Assembly: GCA_004794785.1 (NCBI GenBank)
Contig: SJOL01006525.1
Coordinates: 194,123-258,122 of the forward strand
Reading direction: 5' to 3'
Length of the DNA stretch: 64,000 nucleotides
Source of the DNA: Opisthorchis felineus
Taxonomy: Eukaryota > Platyhelminthes > Trematoda > Opisthorchiida > Opisthorchiidae
The notes below the pieces were generated by a model. It saw only the letters and a list, made by a program, of their open reading frames with translations. It did no database searches and was not told where the DNA came from. Shown here one piece after another: positions 1 to 12,500 of this stretch. Positions within the stretch are counted from its first letter, which is position 1, and the number at the start of each line of letters is the position of its first letter. Both the position numbers and the translations under genes were made by a program.

Positions 1-321
1 ATTCTATCTTACTATGAGTTGATCACATTACTTATCAGCGATCCGTATCGAATGGTATAATCGACATACACCTAGTGAGACGTTTGAACTTTGGAATCGC
101 TCTAAATTAGTGCTTGTCAACGTGTTAATGATATAAAGGTCGACTGAGTTACGAAAACTTTGAGATAAAAGGTCTAGCAGAATCCACTAGGATTAACTGG
201 TCACTGTGGCAACATCTCAAAAGGCCTGGAAATGCAGTCCTTGAGATTTTAGTTGTTTGGAGGAACGGTTTTGTGTAGTTGAGCTCCGCCTTGGAGGTTG
301 TGTCTGTATGCCCACTCATTC

Positions 322-347
322 GCACACACACACACACACACACACAC
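322..347. repeat. (CA)n microsatellite
   Basis: About 13 uninterrupted CA units. Confidence 0.95.
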
Positions 348-1570
348 GTCGACTCACCACCGTCTTCCACTGCGAAGTGACCTACTTCTAACAATTTCTG
401 CTGTTGTGTGGTGAAACAAACAAGTAAACGGGAGTGGCGGAGTCACAGCGATGCACCGGTGGATTTCATACCTTAGAAGAAATGTCACTGACTTATCGAT
501 GCAAACGGTTGTGTGGCCACCTTGGTGTGTTGCCACTAGACAGCTCACTCAGACGTGGTAAGGGTCACACAGAAACAACCGTTTGGCGAGGCACATCGTC
601 GCAACTAGGTGTCTTTTTGGTAACAGCAAATCAGTCACAAAGGAGACAACAGAAGCAATCAATAAATGCTTGTGTGGATGGATTTCCCTCAACAGTCGCC
701 TCATCATCGCAGCTGCGGTATTTAATATAATTTTCCTCAGTCAGCTGCAGTTGCTGGATGCTGAAAACGCTTTTCGGAAGCCATAATCTAGGAAGAATTC
801 AGACATGTATCCAAAAAGGTGGTAGTTTGAACGCTCTATCATCCAGCTGGCTGATCCACAGTGGCATCTGAACAGAATATACTTTTACTCAACCTCTTAT
901 CACGAGGTTGATGTCACATGATCCCGTTTTGGCTGGTTTGTGGAGTGACTGCATATGCGACTAGTGAGGTGTCTTCTCTACTCTCTTACAGCGGCCGACA
1001 ACAGGACCGGTAAAAACGTTCTGTCGCAAGAGGGGCTGGTGTGAAAAGACGTTTTTCGGTGAACATGAATTTATCGTCCTTCTTCAACTTCAGAGAAGGA
1101 ATACTGCATCTGGAAACTAAAGGACGAATTTGTCCGAGCTGTAACAAGTAGGACAAAGGAAATTCCTTCTCAAGGGGTTAGTTTGACTTGGCTGACATCA
1201 GTGAAATGCTCACTTTAGAAAGGCATGCTGGCAAAAGAAGATTTTTGACCGTCTATCATTAGTGGTGCGTTTTGAAGAAGGCCACTCTATCTTTTTGTAT
1301 CTTGGTACTGACGACAATTGCCTACACCCGTGAGAGTTTATTAGTGCACAGTTGACGATAGCCATAATATGACTCAGAAGGTGTATGCACTAATAACGGT
1401 TTTTACTATGGTTAACAGTAGTTCACAGTGGCGAGTTGCACCATGTATAAAATAAATGCAATGCGAAAGATGGAGTAAGTCAAAGGGGGGACTTATCGTT
1501 TGTGAGAGTTCCTGGGTGAAAGTCCGGACGGCGGGAACGTATTTTCTCCGCATTATAGCTGCTACACGTG

Positions 1571-1632
1571 TTCCGTAATTGTCCGTGGACTTGAAGTGTT
1601 CGACTCGTAATTGTCCGTGGACTTGTGGNGTT
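1571..1632. repeat. Two-unit ~39-bp tandem repeat containing an ambiguous base
   Basis: CGTAATTGTCCGTGGACTTG occurs twice (starting about 1574 and 1606). The N at 1629 is just after the second unit, suggesting assembly uncertainty in the copy number. Confidence 0.7.
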
Positions 1633-1651
1633 TGGTTGACTTCATGCCCCT

Positions 1652-1676
1652 TGCGCGCGCGCGCGTATGTGTGTGT
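1652..1676. repeat. (GC)n-(GT)n microsatellite
   Basis: Alternating purine-pyrimidine run GCGCGCGCGCGCG followed by TATGTGTGTG. It could adopt Z-DNA. A single N at 1629 lies just upstream. Confidence 0.9.
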
Positions 1677-2326
1677 TGACTGTGTGGTGTCTTCCTATAT
1701 ATAGAAAGGTTTGACGTGTGTATAATACATAGAATCGTTCCAACGCGTACAAGACGGGAACTGAATTGTCGGTCTAGGTTCCAAGCGGGACAGGGTTTTG
1801 TCACGTGGGTTGAGTGTCTGCGGAACAAAGGAGTCGCGTGATCTAATGAGCACGGATGGACAAGACAAGTCAAGCGAAATTGGTCGAAGGAACCAGGAAG
1901 TGACTGCTACAAGTTAACTACACTGGTAAGTTAATGTAGGTTACGAATTGTGGGTTACTGCTGATTCACTGTAGGAACGAGCTTCCAAAATGCTTTACCG
2001 TCACCTCAAAAACACCGACCATCTCGACTGAGAATGTTTAGCTTTGTACTGGACCTATTCAATTTGTGAGGCCTACTGAAGTAGTATCAAGTAACTTACC
2101 CATGTACATTTCAGAGACAGGAACTGGTAGCCAGTTACAAGGTACACAAGGAAGAATTCGAACTTCAGTAGTCCACACGCAAGTCTACGTCATCATCCAC
2201 TGGTTTGCCTGCTCTCAAACAGAGCGCCCGGACAGGGGGTCGGACCACAGGCCCTCAAATTGTCTAAAGGAATAACAAAACAATCCTATCGGTAATTTGT
2301 TGGAATATCGGTAGCTCGGGTGCGTT

Positions 2327-2461
2327 AGTTGGTAATTGATCAGGTGACTATTGATCTGTTCGCGCACTGAAGATGTCTCCTCGAATGGTGACGAAACGTT
2401 TGCAAATCAATTGCCAAGCTCGGCGAAGAGATCAACAGCCACCTGATCAATTACCAAACAA
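2327..2461. repeat. Small foldback repeat with hammerhead-like centre
   Basis: TTGGTAATTGATCAGGTG at 2329-2346 recurs in reverse complement at about 2441-2458, and the adjoining TTGATCTGTTCGC-like parts also pair. The ~70-base centre contains CTGAAGA...GAAACG (2367-2398). Related sequences occur at 18655-18770, 35880-35930, 37350-37450 and 47950-48010. Confidence 0.7.
2367..2398 (+). ncRNA. Hammerhead-ribozyme-like core motif
   Basis: CTGAAGA, one extra T, GTCTCC / TCGAAT / GGTGAC as a potential stem II with one mismatch, then GAAACG. The CUGANGA...GAAA spacing fits a hammerhead core except for the extra base before stem II. The cleavage-side partner strand was not found, so activity is unproven. 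Confidence 0.3.
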
Positions 2462-3000
2462 TGCTATCGTTGGTTTCAACAATTTCCTTGGTCGAAGATA
2501 CTCATGGGAGCTGATCTGGAATCGGTACCGAAAAGCTTACCTTTAAGCGCACTTGTCTAGTCGCTACACATTATGTCCTAATCTAAATGTGACCCACACT
2601 ATCCAGCAAGACGTTTTTCAATACCTTGTCCTCGGATAGTTTTCCAGTACAGGTCTGGATTTAGTAATCGAAATCATCACCCTGATATTCGATTTAAATC
2701 AAAATGCTACGTTGGACTACGTAAACCAATGGTCAAATGTGGTGCATATCCAGAATAAAGTACGCGTGTCTGAGGACGATCGCGGTTGAACATAGGCCGA
2801 AGAAAGAATGCTCCTTCGAGCGTGTATATAGGTGTGTGTGTGTACACAACAACCTGTTATCTTAACGAGATAACCGTCTCAAAAAGGAACACACGCGCAC
2901 ATATGCTTACACCCACCACTCGGATCGCTGAATGAGCCGCTGAGCGGAGTTTGCCGTTGTTATTCATCCAAGCTTGTGTGCAGCACACATGACCTACGAA

Positions 3001-3025
3001 CACATACACACACACACACACACAC
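3001..3025. repeat. (CA)n microsatellite 5' of the innexin start
   Basis: CACATACACACA... run about 200 bases upstream of the innexin ATG. Confidence 0.9.
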
Positions 3026-3221
3026 TAGTGCGCACACTCAAAACCTGGCTCATTAGCATTCAGCGGTCAGTCAGTGGGACGATGCAGCCAAATAGCCGGT
3101 GAACAAGAAACATTGCGGTCCTCCTAAACACCACTACACGTTGACCACTCTTTAAAGCAATTTTATCAACAACTTCGGACTATTCGCCACTACCACCAGC
3201 GAAGGCACAACCATCGTGACC

Positions 3222-3534
3222 ATGTTGGCAGCGGATTTCATGGATCTAGTTTCCACTGTGACTCTATCGGATCGATTCCGACTGGAAGATTTCGCAGATC
3301 GGTTACATCTGTTCACAGTGGTCCTGTTCAGTCTGGCTGCGTCGATTATTGGGTTGAAACAGTATGTCTTCAACCCACTGTCTTGTTACATTGCGATCGG
3401 GCCGAGTGGTGAGGACTTTGCCGACTATGTGCACTCCTATTGTTGGGTACATGGAACAATTCCCCTGAAGGCTGGAGAGCCAATACCAGACACTCCTGAT
3501 GAATGGGAGCAGTATGACCGCCTGCGTCGTGTGA
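3222..3534 (+). CDS. Innexin exon 1 (N-terminus, TM1, extracellular loop 1)
   Basis: Encodes residues 1-104 plus the first base of codon 105. It contains the conserved LEDFADR stretch before TM1, TM1 itself, the loop-1 cysteines in SCYI and [11 protein letters not shown], and the P-x-T-P-x-E-W segment that leads to TM2. The donor is GTAAGT at 3535-3540. An upstream GTGAGT at 3531 would break the frame with exon 2, so GTAAGT is chosen. Any 5' UTR exon or trans-splice site lies further upstream and is not recognisable. Confidence 0.93.
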
Positions 3535-6500
3535 GTAAGTTGACCTGTTACCCTAGCCGACAAAGTCTGTTTAACGTCTTAGCAGAGAATATAGGTCTGA
3601 CTTTTTTTGGGGTCCCTCTTTGTAACAACCTCGGAAAACTGTATCAATTCCCGTCGTATTGCAGTGCTCACTAAAGCTGGAAAGAACTAGACCAGGAGCC
3701 TATCTCTTGCGTGCATATGGTTCTAGTAGGGAGGAAGACACTATAGTGAAGAGGGCTGAGGTAATGGCAGGTTGCTCAAGCCTAGACAGGAGTGGCCAAG
3801 ATGTCGGAGTTGGGTTCGAACCATGGGCCATCTGTTTAGTAAGCAGTTTGCCATCTCGAGCTATCTCTTGAGGAGAAGAATATCAGAGTCATACTTATGC
3901 TACCCGCAACCGCTGTCGCTCCGCAGGCTTGCTTAGCAGCCATAAAACCTTGAGAATAAGTCACTAAATTTGTCTTTCCTTCCGCCCAGCCCTTCAAGAA
4001 TCCACTTTTTATTCGGATCCTTTAGGTGTACAGTGACAGACCTCCAAACCAAATAATAAATAATCGTTGAGCTGTAGCACACTTTCGATGCCCAGCTGCC
4101 ACGTCACCCAAAGGAAGCACGAAGGCAGAGATACTGCCAGGTTGCCCAATCCTAGACAGTCAAGATGCAGAGGTCGGACCTTCCGATCATTGAGTTCGCG
4201 CCATAACCACTGAGTTGTCTGGACCCCAATTACTACGGCTTAAGTGCAACGTGAAAGGATCCGCGACATCAGTTGTTCCGTGTATGAAGGGACTGCATTC
4301 AGGAAGCGTTCCACGTGTATACTTTATGTTTTGTATAAGAAAGTTCAGATCCTGTTTGACTGGTTTCAACATTCAACAAGAGGAATTTGGACTAGATGGC
4401 TGTACGGCAAATGAAGTAGCGCGGGAAGCAAGACTAGTTTGTTTTTTTTTCATTAGAGAAAAACAATGGATCCTAGCAACAAAGAACACCCTACGGCATG
4501 CAGTAAACCCACTTTTTCGTACCAGAGAGTACTGGTTTCAGGTAGAAACCACCACAAGGACCATTCTCAGTACCCTACGAGTGATACCGAAAAAACGCGA
4601 AATAAGCCAACTGAAAGTACCATAGGCACATTTCTCCTTTCAGGCACGAATCTCGGAGAGTGAAACAATAGAAGCTACACAACGACTGATTCCGCCTTAT
4701 CAACTGATGACCCGAGAGAGGGAGATAGTTAGTCGGCCTGAAAATGTTCATCCGCTGTAAAGTTGGTTTGTGCAGGATAGGAGTGATTTTCTCTCTATTT
4801 CTCTCTAACACATACACACACACATGCAAAGCCAACCACAAAACCAACTATTCACAACTTGGTCACCGTGCTAAACGTCCACTCGTGGATGAATGGAAGT
4901 GTGTTCAGATCACAACTAAAAGATCGCGCGTTCAGAATACTCGTGAGAGTGACAGTGAGTAGCCCTCATGTGTGCTCCTTGTGTGGGTCTCTTAAGTGTT
5001 GCCAGGACACCCCTTGCGTGCACTGTGTCCCGTTGTGTTCCCGCTGTGTTCGGTTGTACCCACTTGAATCGACAATTATGGGCCACCAGTTGATCATTCT
5101 TACAACTTTATAACTGCGCCACCTTATTCCATGAGGTTTGCTTCGGGCACAGGGCTTCCATTGCAGCGGATCGCCGCAAACCGCATTATCCACTGTGCGT
5201 CGAGGAGAAAAAGTACTCCTGTCGAAGATGGTTTTTCAGTTTACTCAGGATGTTCGTAACAGAAAATGGTGATGATGACTCTAAAAACATCGATGATGTT
5301 TGTTAGAGCCAATTCCTACCTCATTCTCGATAGCACGTCTATTTCGCCGGCTCTGTGCAAAGTCATCTTCAAATTAGTCTACACTCTTGAAGGTCATGAT
5401 GGCCGGATGGATAATTGGTCCAGGGATCGAACCCAAGATGAGCGTCCTCTTGGTGGCTGGCGGCCCCCTTCCTGATGTTCTGTAAACGCGTTGTTACAGA
5501 AGCAAACACATTAAAAGAGGAACCATAACTAGTCATTACCAGGAATTTCTGCGCACTCCAGTCTGTCATAGCGCCCAATTAGGAAACCGCCAAGATGTGG
5601 TCAGAGTCACACATGACCGAGTGATTGCAACGGTGACCCTGGAGAGCACATACTAGTGAATGAAGCGATTGAAACTAGAACTGTGAAATGCCCCCATTTA
5701 TAAATTAAGATGTGGACATTCAAATATTTCCTTAGGAATGTGTGAACATGGCCCTGATTTATGGGAATATGTGTTGACAGCCGAGCATCAAAGCCAAAAA
5801 CGCAGTGTCTAGATAACCTCTGTTGAAGCCTTTGCATGGATCTCAAAATGACGTAGACTTTCAAGATGGATGAGGGTTGTTCCAATAACCTCGTCCGAGA
5901 CGTAAGAAATTTTCTTAATTTGATTGAAGTACCTTTTACTTATCTTGTTAGCGAAAGAAGATGGTCGGTAGTCAATATTGAGTTACTCATACACGGATTC
6001 GAACCCAGGCCATCGAAATGAAAGCCCACGATGTTAACCATTGGGTTACTCGGGGGATGCTGGTTTTGCAAAGGTCGCTGAGCTGGGCACGTAGCAGACC
6101 GAAAGAAGTTTGACCAGAGTGAAATGGTCCTCTCCAACACATTACAGTGAAAGCACACAGACTAATGTTCAGCAGGACTTCACACACTTTGCTACGTCTA
6201 CAATTCATCGGTATGAGATCACAGAAAAACACATAGGATGTGTTACTTCATCGCATGGAGTGGATTTTGGGCTATCATCTAAGTGGCGGGATCCACTGAG
6301 CAATAGAATCCACACGATGGCACTTCGCACTACAATTGAAGAGTTTATCGGACGCTCAGCATGTACGCAAAACAGGTGGGCATTGCGACCTGCTTCATTA
6401 TTGTATCTAATACACCGGCTGTACACTGTACCTTGGTGGTTTGGCATCCCAACTAAGCCGCCGTGTGTTGTAGGACCGGAAATCTCTCTTTTACTGAGGA

Positions 6501-9500
6501 CATAACGACCTCCAGGCGTCCTACCTACAAGGCTTCTGAAAACGCTTAGACAGCCCACCAACAGTTTTACCTGTTGTGGGCGTCATTAGGTAGGTGCAGC
6601 CTCTGAATTCCCGTGAGCGTTAGTCCGTGTTAAGGAACGGCTGAAATGAATCCCAGCTGCGTCTTTCGTTTCCGTTATCCTTAAACTGTTGGACCATCGG
6701 TATTTTTCGATTATGACTTCCTCTCAACTTCCTTACAATGTGTGAAGAGGTCCATTAGTTAAAACGAACTTCGGAGAAGTTGTAGAAAACAATTGTAAGG
6801 AAGGTCACGACTTTCACAGTTGTTTCGTTTCAGAGAATTCTCAGGGGCTTACAGGTCGTTTTACGTAGTATTAAGTAAGCTATTTCAAGTCAGTACCTAT
6901 CCAGTCGGCTGGTGCGATGCACTTATCTACTCAACTTCAGCATCGGAAAAGCCACATCGTCACTTTGGGTTAAATCAAATTTCGAACTCATCTGCCATTG
7001 CAAACATCTAACGGCCATGGTGATAGAATGGTGCATGCACTGTTTAGCAGTGGTCTTCGAAAACAAACGCTACTCCAACCAACCTTGGTCTGATAAGACC
7101 GTGCGGTTTTAACGGTTGACACTGGGCAAGTTGATGCGGCAAGCATCACTAAAGCTCACACATCGAGCTCTCTTGAGCACCTCACCTCGGTGAGTCGAAC
7201 GGGCGTTTCAAAGGTTGTTTTCAGATTGCAATGCTACCTCCATAACCCTGTGCTTAACAGGATGTCGACAGGACATTAACCGGGCCTCGGTTGGCGCGCC
7301 ACATCGTTGGGTTTTTCACGTTTTTGCGCAAGAAAGCTTGCAAGCGTAAGGTTGATCAGGGTGTCTACTGTGTTGCTGCTTCGGATGGCTAGGAGACGTG
7401 TACGGATTCTCCAGAAGTGCACAAAGTTAGGCGTTTGAGTTGCGCGCGGCGACAAATTTATAACGAAAAAGAAGCAGACTGACTGTGGAGATCAGGGCAG
7501 AACACGGTTGTAGGCGTGTACCGCATCGCTCTCCTACTGATAGAATACGGCAAAATCTCATGTATTTTGTGGTGAGTCTCTTCAAATACTCTGAACCTGC
7601 AGCGTAGCAATTTGTGCTTGTCTGTGACGCATAAACAGCTGATGATTTCGTGAACGAGCACAGAAAGTTTTCCAAAAAAATCCTTGATGCCGAAGTGGGT
7701 CCCATTTCGGAAGTAAATTGTGACGAACAAGTTCCCTTGCCCATTTTAAGTCTTCACTTGAGTTTTGTTCCTCAGAATCTGAAGAAAACGGCAGACGAAC
7801 TTTCCAGCTGATTGAGCGAGAGGAAACATGTTGTCCATTTTTTGGGATTTTGGTATATCCCAGACTGTGAGATACGACGAATAAACTGGAAAGCTGCGGA
7901 TGAAGAAGCTGACTAGTGCGATTTTATATCCAGAAGACGTCACCAACCGACCGGGGCACGTCTATCGGCCTGGCGAGGTGCTAATGTTGTCCAACAAAGT
8001 GTACTGTGATATTTACAAAGGCAGGGACTTGTCAATGTCGACGTAGTACGTGACACGCTCACCGAAACACGTGTAGACGAAACACAGCAAGTCGGCCAGC
8101 ACAAGAAGAGGACGTCCAAACGACAGCGATGTGAGTACAAATTTCGTGGCACCCTTGCGAGCGCAGCACGTTGACCGCTAAGCTGAAGGTAGGATGAGAG
8201 TCTGTGACAGCATTAATGCGGATGTTGAGTTGGCACGCTGCTTAACATTGGAACGATTGACGGAGTCGCATATAAGTCGTAAAGGACAGAGATACAAACA
8301 AATGGTTCAGCTATAACACCCTTTCGATGCCTAGCTGCCATGCCACCCGAAGGAAGCACGGGGGACTGGATACTGCCAGACTGCCCAAGCCTAGACAGGG
8401 GAAGTCGAGAGGCAGGGGTCGGGTTCGAACCACGGACCTTCCGGTCAGTCCGTGGTTCAAACCTGAACTCTGAAGGAGACACAGGGACAAAACGCTTTAT
8501 CAAAACATTTAGACTGAGATAATGTTAGTACGGGCAAAGGTTTACTTGATAGTATATGGGCCCTCATCACCTGACCTATTAGTGAAAAGTGGTTTTGTAT
8601 ATGCAATTCGGTATCGTATCGTATGTTGTATGGGCAGCTTACTTCCTGTATGACTGTAATCAAGTGGGGACTTGTCCTAAGCGGGAGCACTCCATGGAAC
8701 GTCCGATCTGTCAAAACTTCACCCTCAGAGCACGTAAGCGAAGCACAAATTTCGAAGCCCATTGAGAGTCAACGCTTATCTCAGTTCAAACACCTTTTGG
8801 CTGCTAATGAATCACTGCACGCAACAATCCATGTTTTGCGTTGACATCTTGTGTTCGAATGATCAAACGTCGTCTTTGAGAAGCGTCTAAAAAGGCATCA
8901 TCCGTCGGTGGTTTTAAATCAGGGTTTAACCAATTCCCCTAGAGAGAAAACATGTTTCAACCCGTCTTGGGAGCCGGATATCAGCTTGATCAGGGAAAAC
9001 ACTGACGCCAAAGTAAGGCATCGCCTAGGATTCTTCCAGCAGAGGCTCCGATGCGTAGGTCTTTCGGGTGATTTCTGAGAGCAGTTAGGGAAGGTTAAAC
9101 CAGGTCATAAATGTAACGGCCAAAACCCTCGCAATTAACAATTTGGAGGTCACTTCATGTGTTCTCGGTCTGGGTTAGGTTGATAACCCATTTGGTTAAC
9201 CTCTAGTGCCTTCACGGAAACCATCCTCACTGGCCTGTTCACAGCCAATGGTTGTCTGACATTTTGGTTTCCACTCACGTGACACTGTGCCACCAAACTC
9301 GCACAGTGAAGACATTCAATCATCACTCCACACTACACTGTGCATCACGCCCACTGCCCAGGCTAAACGATCCTTTCGGCCGGATTTATCGGGTTTTTGA
9401 TCAACGATGAGAAATTTTACAGAACGCGATGCTAAACTGTACCGACTTATTAAACTCTGATTATCCTCATGAATGTACTTACATCTTCACGAGCATTTCC

Positions 9501-12500
9501 CATTCTGTGAGCTTCGGTGTCTTTCCTTGCTATCTTTTGCGATCATCTATTGAGTCTGTGGCCTGTAATTCGCTGACGAGAAAATATCTCGCCTGCGGCT
9601 GACAGCAATATCGGATAAGAACAGGTTTCACTTGGCTTTCAGGTCATACTGCCTACCGCCTCTACATGCTCACAAACAATCGGTTCGACCTGAGATTTTT
9701 ATCATATTACTTTCGGAAGACATGTCTACACAAGAAATCTGGACACTGAAGCCAAGTCAGGTGATCAGATGTGAAGAGTAGCTGATGAGGGAAGGACACT
9801 CAACAAGTTGACTGAAATGAACATGTCAGGCAGAGGAGTTTCATGGTAGTGAGAGAGCTCGAAATTTATTCTAAATTTCATCCTGCTTTTATATCTAACT
9901 GCTATCTCCACTCCAGCGCCTTTGTGCCGGAAAAGAGACTCGCCAACAAAGAACATAACAACTTTATTGCGAACAAGCGAGTGCAGAAGTTACAACGGCC
10001 GAGAGCTATTTAAAGGGAACTTTTTGACATTGATCCAGGCTTTTAGTGAACACCCATCAAAATCGACCGTGCTTCTATGAAATGCCTGAACACTTATCAT
10101 AGTCGGTCGTACTTCTGTGGCGTGTCTGAACACTCATCGACTTTTGCTGAATCGATTGAGTAATTGACTGGCCTGGATGCTTGCCGGTTTTGCTATTGAG
10201 ACTTTGGTGGAGTTTTAGAGTCTCAGTAGGTTTCGGGCGTTCTGGGGTTATTTTCAGGAATCTGGCCTTCCTGACACCTGCAAATGAAAATTCTGGCAAC
10301 AGTGCACAGTTCTTTGATCGATGTTGGAAATCATCGACTTTTCACGAATCGCGAAGGAGATTCAAACCTGTGGTCTCCCGGCTAGTAGTTGAACGCCACA
10401 CCGTTCGGCCACTGAGAAGCAATGTGAATAACTCTTCTTTAGACAGTATATATCGCCACTTATCCTTCAATCGCAGAGGTCACGTCACGTGGTCATGTGT
10501 AGGTTGGCTCCACACGAGATGGCTTTTCAGCAAGAAGGATCATGCAGTTCGAGAAATGCTTTCTGTTTTCAACAGATTGCTCACTCTGATGACAACACGA
10601 ACAGCTATTCGGAGGGGAGGTGGCGACCATGCCTGTTCAGATTAGTTTATTTCGGCTGCAGGTGAGCGAATTTGATGCACTTGAGAATCGGACTGGTAGT
10701 CGAAGAGATGGGCGCATGAGTACGCCTCGAGCAGGGTGAAGCGCTGCAAGCTGAGAGCAAACATGGGCTAATTAGAAAAGATCGGGTGTGCACTCGTTTG
10801 TCTGGGGCGGACTACATGGAGTGGCTTTCTAGTTGACCACGATCAAGCGCGATGCGGTTTGAGGGGTTAATGTTCGTGAAATACAACGCACCATCAGGAC
10901 GTTCGATGAGGACACCAACCAAGGGTTCATGTCAATGGACATATTGCTCTAGACCATTCAAACTTTCGTCTGGTGTCACCATATTGAAAGAAACTTCATG
11001 TCGCCAGCTTGATGTCAACTCCGTCTAGAGGATTTCTCCACTTCATGTCGTTCTCGGCTTGCTCCACCTGGTGAGTGGTCGAGAATGTCGGTTGCGTGCC
11101 TGAGGAACAGAACCAGACTAGACATCGAGGGTACATGTTGGTCATCATATTCTCCACTTCCTGAGGAGGCACCGCTCTCAAAAGCAACCACTGTTGACTG
11201 GTTCCTTGAGAAGTGGGCTGGATCTCAGAACAACCCACAAGCCAGAACTCCGATTAGATTTTCTGACTGATTTTGGACAGAATCGACCTGGTGGGAAACA
11301 AAAACCAATCGGCTCATTCGTCTGACGTGGAACCAAGACATAGCACTAAGAGGCGGCAATACGGAGTGAGCGAATTATTTCAGCCAAATAGTTATCATCA
11401 GACAATATCGAACGTCAAATTTTACCTGGTTTAACCGAGTACAGAAAGTTCATTTGGCTGAGCCAGGATCGGAAATAAGTCGTGAATTTTCTCTTCCGGA
11501 GTGCTTTTAAGCTGTACACAAGTATATGCACACACATACACACACACATCGAAAACGTTATGCCTCTCCGTTGCAGATGCAAGGGTGCATGGGAATGAAG
11601 CACTAAAACGAACTTAGGACATCTCTAACTGCCCCATGGTCAAATGCATTGACTACCGACTGCAAGTTGTTTTAAAGACAAGGAGAACCGAACCCTTACA
11701 ACCCTATTCGTATCACAGTAAATTTCCTCGTTTCAGTTTCCGTGATCGAAAGGAGTGAAATGCTGATGCGACACGAATTACACGAATTACGTCTGTTTCA
11801 TTTAGACTTCAAAAATAGTGGAAATCGGTGGCTCACGTTGGGAACAAATAACGCAGAATAGGCGTGGTTTTCTCCACAGCTGTGTCAACTCATGGTGACC
11901 GCTCACAGACTGTTGCAAAGGGACCACCAAAAATCATTTCCTTCGTCAGAAGGCATTCCGCAGTTTGTCCACACTAGCTCACCAACTTCAAGTACCCAAA
12001 AAGGAGAAGCATAATGTTATAGGTGTGTGTGTGTACTTGTGTACAGCTTGGAAACACTCCGAAAGGAAAAATTCGCGACATATTTCCAATGCTGGCTCAG
12101 CCAACTGAACGTTCTTCAGTCAGTGTGAACCGGGTAAAATTTAACATCCATTAGCTAGCTATTTGTCGGGTAACTTCTTGGATGAAACAATTCACTCACT
12201 CCGTATTGCTGCCTCATAGTGCTCTGTCTGGGTTTAACGTCAGACGAGTGAACTGGTTAGTTTTTGTTTCTCACTAGGTCAGAAAATCTAGTTCTGGAGT
12301 TCTGGACTGTGGGTTTTTCTGAAATGTAGCCCAATTGTCAAGGAACCAGTCAACAGTGGTTGCTTTTGAGTAGTGATATCACTGGGAGCGGTGCCTCCTC
12401 AGGAAGTGGAGAATATGATGAGCAACATCTGCCCTCGATGTGTAGTCTGGTTCAGTTCCTCAGGCACGCAACCAACATTCTCGACCACTCACCAGGTGGA

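Larger units (their letters stand above)
1..3221. other. 5' flank of the innexin gene
   Basis: Contains microsatellites, the 1.6 kb tandem pair and the 2.3 kb foldback repeat. No coding exon, tRNA or convincing promoter motif could be recognised; short ORFs here look like noise. Confidence 0.6.

Noticed and set aside
5400..5465. CAGGGATCGAACCC as a further tRNA-SINE copy
   Set aside because: Only the box B-like word is present; the flanks do not match family A or B.
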